Virus record (IMG/VR): IMGVR_UViG_3300010397_000042
Coordinates: 25,012-89,011 of that record
Length of the DNA stretch: 64,000 bases
Source of the DNA: a virus
Strand: one strand, 5' to 3'
This document shows positions 45,489 to 54,289 of this stretch, in pieces; within the stretch, counting starts at the first letter, position 1; each line of letters begins with the position of its first letter. A program made the translations under genes and the position numbers. A model generated the notes under the pieces. The model was not told where the DNA came from. It searched no databases and saw only the letters and a program-made list of their open reading frames with translations.

Positions 45489-46973
45489 ATGTCGCTTTTC
45501 ATCACGTCCACCGCGCAAGCAACGCGGCACGCAGTGTATGCGATCGAGCGGAACCCCCCGGCGACCATTAGGGCGACGGGTGCAACGCAGGTCGCCATCG
45601 TCGAGCAGTTCCCGTGGGGACCCGATGGTGAGGTCTACGCGATCGAATCGATCAGGGACTTCATCGACAAGTTCGCTACCGGCGGCATGGATCGCACTGG
45701 CCCGGGCTACATGTCCGTTATCGGCAAGGCATGGCCGGTTCTGAAGGTCGTCCGCGTTCTCGGTGACGACGCTGCGAAGGCAGTGGCAACTGTCGACAAT
45801 CTTGGTCTCGAGCTGAAGTACAAGGGCGTGGCCGGTAACGATGTCACGTGGACGGTCGAAGACGCATCGGACGGTGACTCGAACCACTTCAACCTGACGA
45901 TCTCGCTCTCGAGTACCTTCGGTACGACCCAGGACAAGTTTTCAAACCTCAATTACTCCGGTACCGGGGACGACAGCGTTCCAACTTTCACCGGAACGAA
46001 ATTGCTTGGTGCTATCACCAAGAGCGCCGACGGTCGGCCTTCGAATGGAACCGGCTCGTTTGGCACCGGCTCGGATGGGACGATCACTTCGAGCGAGTAT
46101 GTTGGAACGCAGGGCTCTGCAGATGTCGGTGTCGCTCTTCTGGAAACGGATAGGGCTATCGACCTTATTCTAACGGGCGACCCGGGCGACTCGCTTCGCG
46201 CTGCGGTGAACACCGGTCTCGCGGCTCACGCAGACTACACGACGGACCGAATCGCCTTCATCAACGGTGATAGCGACTTCGATGGCGCGGATGTGCGATC
46301 GGATGTGTCGGACTATAGAAGCCTCCGAGTCTGTTACATCGACGTCTGGGCATACCAGCGCGACGACGTTGACGGGACCGAGCGGTTGGTTGCTCCGGCT
46401 ACGTTCGCTGCTTCGGCCGCAGCAAACTTGTCGCCTTCGACGAGCTTCTCGTGGAAGAGCACCACCGTCCAGCGTCTGTTGAGCTCGATCTCGCGTCTCG
46501 CCGCTGCACGCGGCGACGGTGCGTACCTCAACGAACAGCAAGGCATCTGCACCCTCCAGCGCGAGGACAACGGCGGGTTCACGTTCGAGGCAGCGGTCGT
46601 TACGGCGGCTCCTCAAGCTCCGAGCAAGCGTCTCTACAAGCGCACACGAATGGGACACTACATCGCCAAGGCGGTGGTTCAGTCCCTGCGTGAGTACGTC
46701 GACAGCCCGAACGTGGCGTTCAACCAGCAAGATGAAATCCTGGCGGTGTCGCACTTCCTGGATGGCCTCAAGCGAAACGCTTCGACGGATCCGAACAACC
46801 TCCCACACATCGTCGATTTCGGAATGCGTCCAGTGGGCGACTTCAACACGTTCGACAGCATTGCAGACGGCGCATTCACGATCGCCTCGGATGTCCAGAT
46901 CTCGAGCGACCAGGAAAAGATCTTCTTCAGCCTGCAGATTGGCACCAACGTCCGAATCCAGACGACGCTCTAA
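45489..46973 (+). CDS. Tail sheath protein
   Basis: 494 residues. Contractile sheath subunit: RATGATQVAIVEQFPWGPDG near the start, an inserted Gly/Thr-rich domain, and a conserved C-terminal region with TVQRLLSSISRLAA and LNEQQGICTLQREDN. This establishes the contractile tail. Confidence 0.92.
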   Translation: MSLFITSTAQATRHAVYAIERNPPATIRATGATQVAIVEQFPWGPDGEVYAIESIRDFIDKFATGGMDRTGPGYMSVIGKAWPVLKVVRVLGDDAAKAVATVDNLGLELKYKGVAGNDVTWTVEDASDGDSNHFNLTISLSSTFGTTQDKFSNLNYSGTGDDSVPTFTGTKLLGAITKSADGRPSNGTGSFGTGSDGTITSSEYVGTQGSADVGVALLETDRAIDLILTGDPGDSLRAAVNTGLAAHADYTTDRIAFINGDSDFDGADVRSDVSDYRSLRVCYIDVWAYQRDDVDGTERLVAPATFAASAAANLSPSTSFSWKSTTVQRLLSSISRLAAARGDGAYLNEQQGICTLQREDNGGFTFEAAVVTAAPQAPSKRLYKRTRMGHYIAKAVVQSLREYVDSPNVAFNQQDEILAVSHFLDGLKRNASTDPNNLPHIVDFGMRPVGDFNTFDSIADGAFTIASDVQISSDQEKIFFSLQIGTNVRIQTTL

Positions 46974-46982
46974 AGGACTACG

Positions 46983-47747
46983 ATGGCTAATAAATCAGCA
47001 GTCGTCAAAACCAGTATCGACTACGTCTCTCCTTCGGGGGTCGCGTCGAAGTGGCCGACCACTACTCCACATTCGGTTACGTGTGCCTATCAAGCGAGCG
47101 TATACGGATCGCTTGACGTCCCCGATAGCGAAGCTGCGGACACGAGGCATGACGTACCATTCGGAGACATCTCTGCTGCGACCGGCTTTGTGGTTGTGAA
47201 CCGCACCGGCCAAGAGCTGAAGATGATCATCAACGGTGAGGAAGCCACGGATGAAGAGACTCCGGAGCTTACTGCACTTCAAACTGCGATCACGAACGAA
47301 GACAGCGCAGTTACTGCGCTCGATGGCGCCGTAACGACGCTCCACACTGCGGTGAGTAATATCGATTCGACTCTGACTACGCAGCTCGGAATTCTCAACG
47401 CGTTCGACAACATGGACAACATCGACGACATTATCGCTGCGATTGCAACTGCAAGCACGGCGATTGGCACGGTGCAAACCGCGCTCACGACCGATGATAC
47501 AGCTGTCGACACGGAGGGCCTCCTGACTGCTACGACTGCGCTCGACGATGCGGAAGCAGCGTTGCAGGCTCCGTTGTTCGGTCTCGAATCGCCATCTACG
47601 CACATGATTCCGATCGGAGGCTCCATGAGCTTCTCCGCTCCGGATGTCGCTTCTACGAAGAAGATCTCCAAGCTCTGGTTCCGAACGACTGCGGAACAGT
47701 CGGGTGAAGGTCTCATCGAATTCATTCTCTTCGGGGACCCGGTCTAA
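46983..47747 (+). CDS. Structural protein of unknown role
   Basis: 254 residues. A long helical section with repeated ALxTAIxTxDSAVTALDGAV type heptads (about 98-185) between two beta parts; ends IEFILFGDPV. AAGGA precedes ATG. Between sheath and tube, so probably a virion component. Confidence 0.6.
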   Translation: MANKSAVVKTSIDYVSPSGVASKWPTTTPHSVTCAYQASVYGSLDVPDSEAADTRHDVPFGDISAATGFVVVNRTGQELKMIINGEEATDEETPELTALQTAITNEDSAVTALDGAVTTLHTAVSNIDSTLTTQLGILNAFDNMDNIDDIIAAIATASTAIGTVQTALTTDDTAVDTEGLLTATTALDDAEAALQAPLFGLESPSTHMIPIGGSMSFSAPDVASTKKISKLWFRTTAEQSGEGLIEFILFGDPV

Positions 47748-48157
47748 TGTCCGACTCATCCGATAGGGCTCTTGTCCAAGCTGCTCGCGTCAGGCCTCCA
47801 CGCCGAGGTCAGGTTGCGGCGCTTGAAGTAGACGGAACAGCTCGCGCCTACGATCTCACCGGTCTCTCGATCGGTGGGGCAGATGAGACCACGTCCGTAC
47901 ACGTCTTTCTCGCTCTCCAAGCGGATGGTGGAGCGATCTACTACTATTTCGCCGATTCGGATGAGACCGTCGATCTCGATGAGAGTGATGTCATCTCCGC
48001 AGGCGATCCCCTTGTCTGGTCCAACGCTCAATGCGCAATGATCGCGAACGGGGCTGTTCATGAGCTCATGATCGAACGCAACAAGGACGTCTTCCTTGTT
48101 GTGAAGACGACGAGCTCGGCCACTCTGCGAGTCTTCGCGGCATCGGACGTTCTCTAA
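47747..48157 (+). CDS. Structural protein of unknown role
   Basis: 136 residues, beta-rich (VHVFLALQADGGAIYYYF). Coupled by TAATG on both sides to the genes around it. Confidence 0.6.
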   Translation: MSDSSDRALVQAARVRPPRRGQVAALEVDGTARAYDLTGLSIGGADETTSVHVFLALQADGGAIYYYFADSDETVDLDESDVISAGDPLVWSNAQCAMIANGAVHELMIERNKDVFLVVKTTSSATLRVFAASDVL

Positions 48158-49068
48158 TGCCTCGCGGGTTCGGAAGTAGTAACGGTGGTGCCTCGGGCAC
48201 TCCCGGTACAAACGGTAAGACTGTCAGGAACGGCAGCGGTGTGCCCGACAATGGGATGGGCGCCAACGGCGACTTCTACATCGACGTCGACGTCTACGAC
48301 ATCTACGGGCCGAAGACTGATGACGATTGGGGCACTGCCACCACTCTGATCGGTCCGACCGGGTTGACTGGAACCAGCATTCTGTCTGGATCGGTTGCTC
48401 CTGGGGCTGAAGATGGAAATGACGGTGACTTCTGGATTGATGTCACCGAGTCTGATCTGTACGGCCCCAAAACCTCCGGGTCATGGCCTCCGCCAGTCAG
48501 TTTGATTGGTCCGCAGGGTGATCCTGGAGACAACGGAACGAACGGCACCGACGGGAAGACTGTCCTCAGCGGCGACGGCCCGCCTGCAGACGAACTCGGT
48601 CAAGACGGCGACTTCTACGTTGACACAACCAACTGGATCTTCTGGGGTCCCAAGGCGAGTGGAACGTGGGCCGAGGTTCCTACCGTTCCGATTACACCGG
48701 TGAGTGTGGAGTCGGAATTGGTATCCGACGAAACGACGACCAGCACGGACTTCGCCGAACTCATCTCCGTTACGCTCACTACGATTGCCGATGCACTGGA
48801 CGTCTTCGCTACGTTCAGCGGTCGAGTCGATACCGGCGACGTCGGTAAGTTTCGACTGACGTTGGATGGCGACCCCGTCGCGAACGGCGGAGCAGCTCTA
48901 ACCGGAATCTCCTCCGGTGCTCTTTGCAAACGTCTGGGTGGACTCGCCCCAGGCGAACACACCATCGCTCTTGAATGGGGCAGTACCTCAGGCGACGGAG
49001 TCCATATCGCTCCGGCTGCTCACGTTGGTACCGAGCACGCAACTCTTCTTGTGAAACCTTCGAATTAG
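48157..49068 (+). CDS. Collagen-like fibre protein with threefold repeat
   Basis: 303 residues. Gly-rich start, then three ~50-residue repeats ending in GDFYID...YGPK, GDFWID...YGPK and GDFYVD...WGPK with short GPTGLTG/GPQGDPG collagen-like links; C-terminal about 130 residues form a beta-sandwich. A trimeric fibre or appendage encoded oddly between sheath and tube genes. Confidence 0.7.
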   Translation: MPRGFGSSNGGASGTPGTNGKTVRNGSGVPDNGMGANGDFYIDVDVYDIYGPKTDDDWGTATTLIGPTGLTGTSILSGSVAPGAEDGNDGDFWIDVTESDLYGPKTSGSWPPPVSLIGPQGDPGDNGTNGTDGKTVLSGDGPPADELGQDGDFYVDTTNWIFWGPKASGTWAEVPTVPITPVSVESELVSDETTTSTDFAELISVTLTTIADALDVFATFSGRVDTGDVGKFRLTLDGDPVANGGAALTGISSGALCKRLGGLAPGEHTIALEWGSTSGDGVHIAPAAHVGTEHATLLVKPSN

Positions 49069-49080
49069 GAACTTCCTTAG

Positions 49081-49521
49081 ATGTCGGCGAACATTCCGTT
49101 TTTCCGCGGCCAAAACGCGGTCCTCAAGCTTTATCAGGAAAACAAACCAATCTACATCGCGTGCAAGACGTGGGACGTCGATGAGAACGCCACGGATATT
49201 GCAGACGGTGTGAATGGTGAGAACCGCGATCGTCTTGACAAGGTCACGAACTACTTCACGGTAACCGTGCATATCTTCCAGACCGATCAGTCGGTTGTGG
49301 AGAAGTACATGGAAGCGCAGGAAGAGGACGACAACGCGAATCTTCCCAAGGTCCAAACCGGTGCGATTCAGATTCATCACCGCGATGGAACGCGCGCTTG
49401 CTACTTGCTCAGCGAGATGAAGGTCGGTCCGATGAAGATCACCATGTCGTCGCGTCAAGAGGCGGTCATGCTGCAGCTCAAGCTGCGCTTCCGCTACTTC
49501 AAGAGCATCCCGAGCATCTGA
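49081..49521 (+). CDS. Tail tube protein
   Basis: 146 residues, beta-rich, right after the sheath region and before the tail chaperone, as expected for the inner tube. KVTNYFTVTVHIFQTDQSVV fits tube beta hairpins. Confidence 0.8.
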   Translation: MSANIPFFRGQNAVLKLYQENKPIYIACKTWDVDENATDIADGVNGENRDRLDKVTNYFTVTVHIFQTDQSVVEKYMEAQEEDDNANLPKVQTGAIQIHHRDGTRACYLLSEMKVGPMKITMSSRQEAVMLQLKLRFRYFKSIPSI

Positions 49522-49523
49522 AA

Positions 49524-49538
49524 CGACACACTCTGAGG
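49524..49538 (+). promoter_or_regulatory. Operator-like element overlapping the ribosome site
   Basis: CGACACACTCTGAGG, perfect core; its end is part of GAGGAGG, the ribosome site of the tail chaperone gene. No -10 fits, so it may act as an operator only. Confidence 0.4.
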
Positions 49539-49546
49539 AGGAATGA

Positions 49547-49933
49547 TTGCTTACACAGTACCATTTGAAAGGTAAAGGCTTCTCTGGGCGAGCAGTTCGC
49601 GTTCGCGAACTTGACCCTCTCGATGTCGAAAAGAATCTGACGGCAGCAGCAAAGACTGTTGGTGCAAATGCCACCGTAATTGAGCTCAAAAAGACTGAGT
49701 GGCGTAATGGCGTGAAGTTGATGATCGCCGAGCTCAGTGAGCCATGTGAAGATCCGCTTGCAGCCAATGTAAAGTGGAAGAAGGTCGATCTGGCAACTCT
49801 CGAGGACCTCGGATCACTCTTCAAGGTCAAGGATGTCCTCGCTCTCGAGCAGATCTACCGAGAGAGTTATGAGGTCACCCAGACCGACCTCGATGCCATC
49901 ACGGGAAAAGCCCTACCGGTTGCCGAGGGCTGA
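49547..49933 (+). CDS. Tail assembly chaperone, unshifted product
   Basis: 128 residues from TTG 49547, GGAGG (49537-49541) 5 bases before. ATG 49543 in another frame gives only ten residues and is rejected. Position before the tape measure fits the G protein of lambda. GGGAAAA at 49903-49909 permits a -1 shift. Confidence 0.8.
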   Translation: MLTQYHLKGKGFSGRAVRVRELDPLDVEKNLTAAAKTVGANATVIELKKTEWRNGVKLMIAELSEPCEDPLAANVKWKKVDLATLEDLGSLFKVKDVLALEQIYRESYEVTQTDLDAITGKALPVAEG

Positions 49934-50118
49934 GCTCGGTATACTGGGAGATCACGTGGAATAAGATTCAGCGATACGCATACATCTGTAGATTCGGACG
50001 CCAGAGTCTTTGCGAATTGCTGGGACGTCGACCCAGTGCACTCGAACTAGCATTATTTGAAGAAGCCATAGCGCAGCTTCTTGAGAAGGAATACGCGCCG
50101 ATCCCCCAAGAGGACTGA
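49547..50118 (+). CDS. Tail assembly chaperone, -1 frameshift fusion product
   Basis: About 190 residues. At GGGAAAA (49903-49909; codons GGA AAA) ribosomes can slip -1; the new frame reads on from SPTGCRGLSSVYWEITWNKI to EYAPIPQED and TGA 50116-50118. This is the classic G/GT arrangement (lambda uses GGGAAAG). The downstream frame has no start codon of its own, which explains why it is missed as a gene. Confidence 0.82.
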
Positions 50119-50121
50119 CAT

Positions 50122-50153
50122 AGCCCACTCGTAACCACCCGAGTGGGCTTTTC
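50122..50153 (+). terminator. Intrinsic terminator
   Basis: AGCCCACTCG / CGAGTGGGCT, perfect 10-bp stem, 8-base loop, then TTTT. Best terminator of the window, 4 bases past the chaperone fusion stop. Confidence 0.85.
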
Positions 50154-50166
50154 GTGCGTTTATTAG

Positions 50167-51369
50167 ATGTCCGACGAAATCATCATCCCGAAAGCCGACG
50201 TAGTCATTACGGAGGTTCTCGAAAAGCTGTACGAGCTACGGCCTAACGCGTTTCGGCACTGCAATTACCGCACGGGTGTGTATTGGCATCCCATCCAGGG
50301 CTATCGCGCTCAGGTGGCCAAGATGCTCCAACGCCTAGCTGATCTTGCAGGCGCTCGTAGGTTGAAGACATCAACAGGTACTGATCTTCTCGAGTACGTC
50401 GCAAGTGAGTTCGGAGCGCTTCCTGCCACGAACCCCACGTTCGCCGAAGGTACCGTCACCCTGGGGCGTACCGATCTTACCAAGCCCCTCTTAGGCGGTG
50501 TATACCCGAAAGGGACCAAGGTTACGCGAGAACAGTACACCGATCTCGGTGTCACGTTCCCGGCGACCGAGTACGAAACACTCACCGATGCTCACCTCGA
50601 GTTCGGTTCAGAAGTCACGGTTACAGTTCCTATCCGAGCTTCGAGGACGGGCCCCGACGCCAATGCGCCGATTCTGATTGGTTCCGATCCGAGCTCGCAT
50701 CTCCAGGTTCCCAACATTATCGAGGGCGCCGGAGTTGTTGCTTATGAAGCAGGTGGCGGAGCGGACAAGCCGGAAGATCCCTTCGTCCGCATCTTCGCTC
50801 AGATCTTCGCGGCAGGGCAGTTCGGTCCGACATCAGCTGCATCCAAGTACGGTGCTCTGAACGCAGCCGGCGTCCGAGACTTCCTGGTTTACGATCACGT
50901 GTCAACCGGCACTCAGACGATTCTCGTTGCAGATGGCAACTGGGGCTCGAGTGCTCGTTGGGCAGGTCTGGTTCAGAAGAGCATCTACGACAACGACCTC
51001 GTTGGCTTCGGCTGTAAGGTTGGTGTCTTCAAGCTTCGTAATCGAGTCATCACTGTAGACGCTACGGTGGCTCTTCGAGATGGAACCTTCCTCGCCGAGA
51101 CCACGGACATCGATCAAGCCATCCAGGCAGCGGTGCGATCGTACTTCGATGACCGACAGGACTGGAATATCTGGAACGAACTGTCGCTCCGAGGCACCAT
51201 CTCTAAAGCACACTCTAAAGTCTATTCGTGTCCTTCAGTAACGGTGAAGGATTCGGCTACTGGATCTGCGTTGAGTGAAATCATCACTCCTGATTACACC
51301 GCCGAACAAGTTCACTTTCTTCTCGCATCTAACGCAATGCGAATCACTTACGTAGGACCCTCGCCCTAA
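50167..51369 (+). CDS. Baseplate J-like protein 1
   Basis: 400 residues. Organisation of gpJ/gp47-like baseplate wedge proteins: VAKMLQRLADLAGARRLKTS, TGTDLLEYVASEFG, EVTVTVPIRASRTGPDAN, then an alternating domain. No ribosome site is visible after the terminator. Two J-like proteins in one phage is unusual (see 57942). Confidence 0.72.
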   Translation: MSDEIIIPKADVVITEVLEKLYELRPNAFRHCNYRTGVYWHPIQGYRAQVAKMLQRLADLAGARRLKTSTGTDLLEYVASEFGALPATNPTFAEGTVTLGRTDLTKPLLGGVYPKGTKVTREQYTDLGVTFPATEYETLTDAHLEFGSEVTVTVPIRASRTGPDANAPILIGSDPSSHLQVPNIIEGAGVVAYEAGGGADKPEDPFVRIFAQIFAAGQFGPTSAASKYGALNAAGVRDFLVYDHVSTGTQTILVADGNWGSSARWAGLVQKSIYDNDLVGFGCKVGVFKLRNRVITVDATVALRDGTFLAETTDIDQAIQAAVRSYFDDRQDWNIWNELSLRGTISKAHSKVYSCPSVTVKDSATGSALSEIITPDYTAEQVHFLLASNAMRITYVGPSP

Positions 51370-53234
51370 TGGCTGACGTAACCTATTCAGTCGAAGTTGA
51401 ATTCTTGCAGAAGGGTGGCCTCAATGCGCCAGCTGCAAGCATCGCAGACCTGAAGAGTAAAACAGACGGCTGGATGTCGTCGATGATGAGCAGCACCCAG
51501 TCGTGGGCTGGGTCATTCAATAGCGCGTTGGATTCCATTGGTGGGAAGGTATTCGATGTTGGCGCTAAGGCAACTATGGCCTTTACAGGCGCTCTCGCTG
51601 TCGGCTTAGGCGCTGCGGTCAAAGAGTCATTTCGTCTCAATGAGGAAATGGAAAACACCGCGCTTTCCATTGCTGCCATTGCTAGTGCCAACGGCACGGT
51701 TGCGAACTTCGGCGGTGGAATGCGCATCGCGGGCGATGTCATAAAGGAGATGCGTGCCGATGCAGCCAAGCTACCCGGTACGTTTCAAGACCTGAGCCAC
51801 ATCATGGCGACCATCTCTTCTGCTACGGCGCAACAGGGGATCGGTATGCACGGCACTGAGAAGATGGCTGCCGACATCATGATGGCGAGCCAGATTCTTG
51901 GCGTTCGAAATGAAGTTGCAGCGCGGGAAGCCGCGATGATTCTCGAGGGTAATGCACGGCACTCGATGCCGTTCTTCAACCGACTCGGGATGGAGATGTC
52001 GCCGAAGGATCTGAACGCTTTAGCTCCCGAGAAACGTTTGGAGAAGATGCGTGAAGCTCTCGCCAGACTCAACACTCCGGAGATGCGCGACGCGGCTGCA
52101 AACAACTGGCAGGGCGTTACGACGACTGCAATCGACAATATCCGATTGGCTATTACGCTTGTTGGGGGACCCCTCTTCCAGTCGGTGAAGGAAACCATCA
52201 AAGCCTTCAACGGTCTGGGAAAAGACGAAGGCGCCAAAGAGCACCTTCGAGACATCGGTATTGCGTTCGGTCAACATCTCGACAACGCGTTCCATCAAGG
52301 TATCGACGCCATCAAGCATTGGTACCCCATTGTTCAGACCTTCGGTCAGAACCTCTACCATCACATCGTAACCGCTTTCACCTCGGTACAGCCCATCATC
52401 CAGTCGATTCTCGGGCACATCGAGAACTTTATGCTCGACCCGAAGGGGATCGACAAGCTTCTCGAAGTAGCTCGAATCATGATCGGACTTCGACTCGGAG
52501 GAGCAGTTGTCGAGAAGGGCGCTGGAATAGCTGGCAGCTTGCTACCCGCCTTGGGCGGGACAGGTGGTGCAGGAGCCGCCGTCGCCGCTGCTGCTGGTCC
52601 CGCTGCTGCTGCGGTTGGAGGACTTGCGTTCGCAGCCTATGGAGCGTTCGACATCCTTACGGACAGCAGCAACAGGTTCCATGGCGTTGCTATGGAGCTG
52701 GCGAGGAACATCGAATTTCACTCGAAGGAAACTGTAAGCCAGTTCTCCAAACTCGGGGATGCGCTGATGCCTCTGGTTGACCTACTGGGGTTGGGCTTGC
52801 TCCAAGCGGTTCGAGAGATCATTCCATTTTTTGAAGCACTGGGTTGGGCTGCCAATTCACTTGTCGAAGGTTTTCACTCGGCTACAAACGCCGGTATTGC
52901 CTTCGGTGAATGGGTTCGAGAAAAGGTCGGACTTGGCAAGAAGCTAGACGACAATTCTCAGATGAAGTGGGACACCATCGACACCGTAGGTTACGGCGGC
53001 GTAGGTAGCGATCTAGGTATTGCGGTGAAGTCACTCGATACGACCATCACCGCTGAGAAGGAACGCAATCGCAAGATCCCTCAGCACACTACGCACATCA
53101 ACAAGGTTGAGATCAAGGTCGAAGGAAACCAAGACCCGAACCGCGTTGCTCGTAAGACCGTCGACTTCGTCGCAGACCTTGCACGTCATCCCAAGATCGC
53201 TGGCAACAGCGGCGTACCGAACTTTCAACGCTAA
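51369..53234 (+). CDS. Tape measure protein
   Basis: 621 residues, helical with long hydrophobic segments (about 65-85 and 395-435) and Ala/Gly-rich stretches. Sets tail length; a short one, suggesting a tail in the 90-100 nm range by the usual 0.15 nm per residue rule. Follows the chaperone pair as normal. Confidence 0.85.
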   Translation: MADVTYSVEVEFLQKGGLNAPAASIADLKSKTDGWMSSMMSSTQSWAGSFNSALDSIGGKVFDVGAKATMAFTGALAVGLGAAVKESFRLNEEMENTALSIAAIASANGTVANFGGGMRIAGDVIKEMRADAAKLPGTFQDLSHIMATISSATAQQGIGMHGTEKMAADIMMASQILGVRNEVAAREAAMILEGNARHSMPFFNRLGMEMSPKDLNALAPEKRLEKMREALARLNTPEMRDAAANNWQGVTTTAIDNIRLAITLVGGPLFQSVKETIKAFNGLGKDEGAKEHLRDIGIAFGQHLDNAFHQGIDAIKHWYPIVQTFGQNLYHHIVTAFTSVQPIIQSILGHIENFMLDPKGIDKLLEVARIMIGLRLGGAVVEKGAGIAGSLLPALGGTGGAGAAVAAAAGPAAAAVGGLAFAAYGAFDILTDSSNRFHGVAMELARNIEFHSKETVSQFSKLGDALMPLVDLLGLGLLQAVREIIPFFEALGWAANSLVEGFHSATNAGIAFGEWVREKVGLGKKLDDNSQMKWDTIDTVGYGGVGSDLGIAVKSLDTTITAEKERNRKIPQHTTHINKVEIKVEGNQDPNRVARKTVDFVADLARHPKIAGNSGVPNFQR

Positions 53235-54289
53235 TGGCAGTAAAGCCTAACCCCGTCGGACAGAAATGGACTTTCGTACAACTCGAAGGTCCTCCTGGCG
53301 ATCGTCGAATGCTTGAGCTCGACGGGTGGAATGCGCCTTTCGGTCGACCTCGCAAAGAGCCCGTCATCAAGGAAACCATCAAGTCGCGTATCCAAACGAC
53401 TAGGTATCCTGGTGCCTCACTCCAAACTCGTCACGCGTTTGGAACGAACTTCGAATCCACTGAACTCAAAGGGCGGTGGATGACGAAGGCGACCGGTCAG
53501 ACTGCTGTTCAGATTGCGGACAACTGGATTCAGTTCGTACAGGATGAACGAACGTGTCGTATCGCCTGGGGAACGATCGTCAGTTACACCGGCTACATCG
53601 AGGAGCTGGAGCTAGCACGCGAGAGCGAACACGAGATCGCCTGGAAGATGAAACTCCAGATCGATACTCGAGACGATCTTAGAAATCGCTCTCCTATCAA
53701 ACCATCCCGTCAGCCCATCGAAGACATTGCAGCCCTTCAAACCTGGGTCAATTTCTCCGAGAAGCAACGGAAAGATCTCGAAGAGAACATCGAACCGGAC
53801 TTCTTCGATCAGCTTGACGGCATCATGGCTGAGTTGAACAAGCCCTCTGCCGAGCTTGCAAAACTCGTCGGGCGAGTCGACGACATCCACAAAGCAACGT
53901 TCTCGGCACTGCAACACTTCCGCGGTGCGATCACTGGAATCCGAACGTCCCTCTTGCAGCTTCGCGAGATCGTCGTGAACACCGGTGTTGATGTAGCGAT
54001 GCTCATTCGCACGGCCGAGAGTGATATCGCATGGGTGAAGTATCAATACAACATTGAGAACCAGGTCAACATCACCTTAGATCAGCTTGCCATTCAAGAC
54101 CGACAAGCTGAGCTCCGTCAGAAGACGATCGCTACGAAATTCGTGACGGCAAAGGAAGGCGATACCTGGGAGAGCATCAGCACTCGAGCCACGGGCTCTC
54201 CAGGTAAGGCCGGAGAGATCCGCAGTCTGAACGGAGCTCGTTACGGCGAGAAGCCCACCCCAGGCGAAGACTACCTAGTGAACGGATGA
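53234..54289 (+). CDS. LysM-containing baseplate protein (gp53-like)
   Basis: 351 residues. N-terminal DUF-like beta domain (WTFVQLEGPPGDRRMLELDG), a central helical part and a C-terminal LysM-like module (AKEGDTWESISTRATGSPGK). Baseplate wedge proteins with LysM follow the tape measure in many contractile phages. Confidence 0.75.
   Translation: MAVKPNPVGQKWTFVQLEGPPGDRRMLELDGWNAPFGRPRKEPVIKETIKSRIQTTRYPGASLQTRHAFGTNFESTELKGRWMTKATGQTAVQIADNWIQFVQDERTCRIAWGTIVSYTGYIEELELARESEHEIAWKMKLQIDTRDDLRNRSPIKPSRQPIEDIAALQTWVNFSEKQRKDLEENIEPDFFDQLDGIMAELNKPSAELAKLVGRVDDIHKATFSALQHFRGAITGIRTSLLQLREIVVNTGVDVAMLIRTAESDIAWVKYQYNIENQVNITLDQLAIQDRQAELRQKTIATKFVTAKEGDTWESISTRATGSPGKAGEIRSLNGARYGEKPTPGEDYLVNG

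Noticed and set aside
46995-47759. 254-codon minus-strand frame
   Set aside because: Exact antisense shadow of the structural gene at 46983-47747; Arg/Ser-rich and without start context.
51205-51230. Operator core CACACTCTAAAG inside the J-like gene
   Set aside because: No -35/-10 spacing and no gene start nearby; the codons are needed for the protein, so probably chance.
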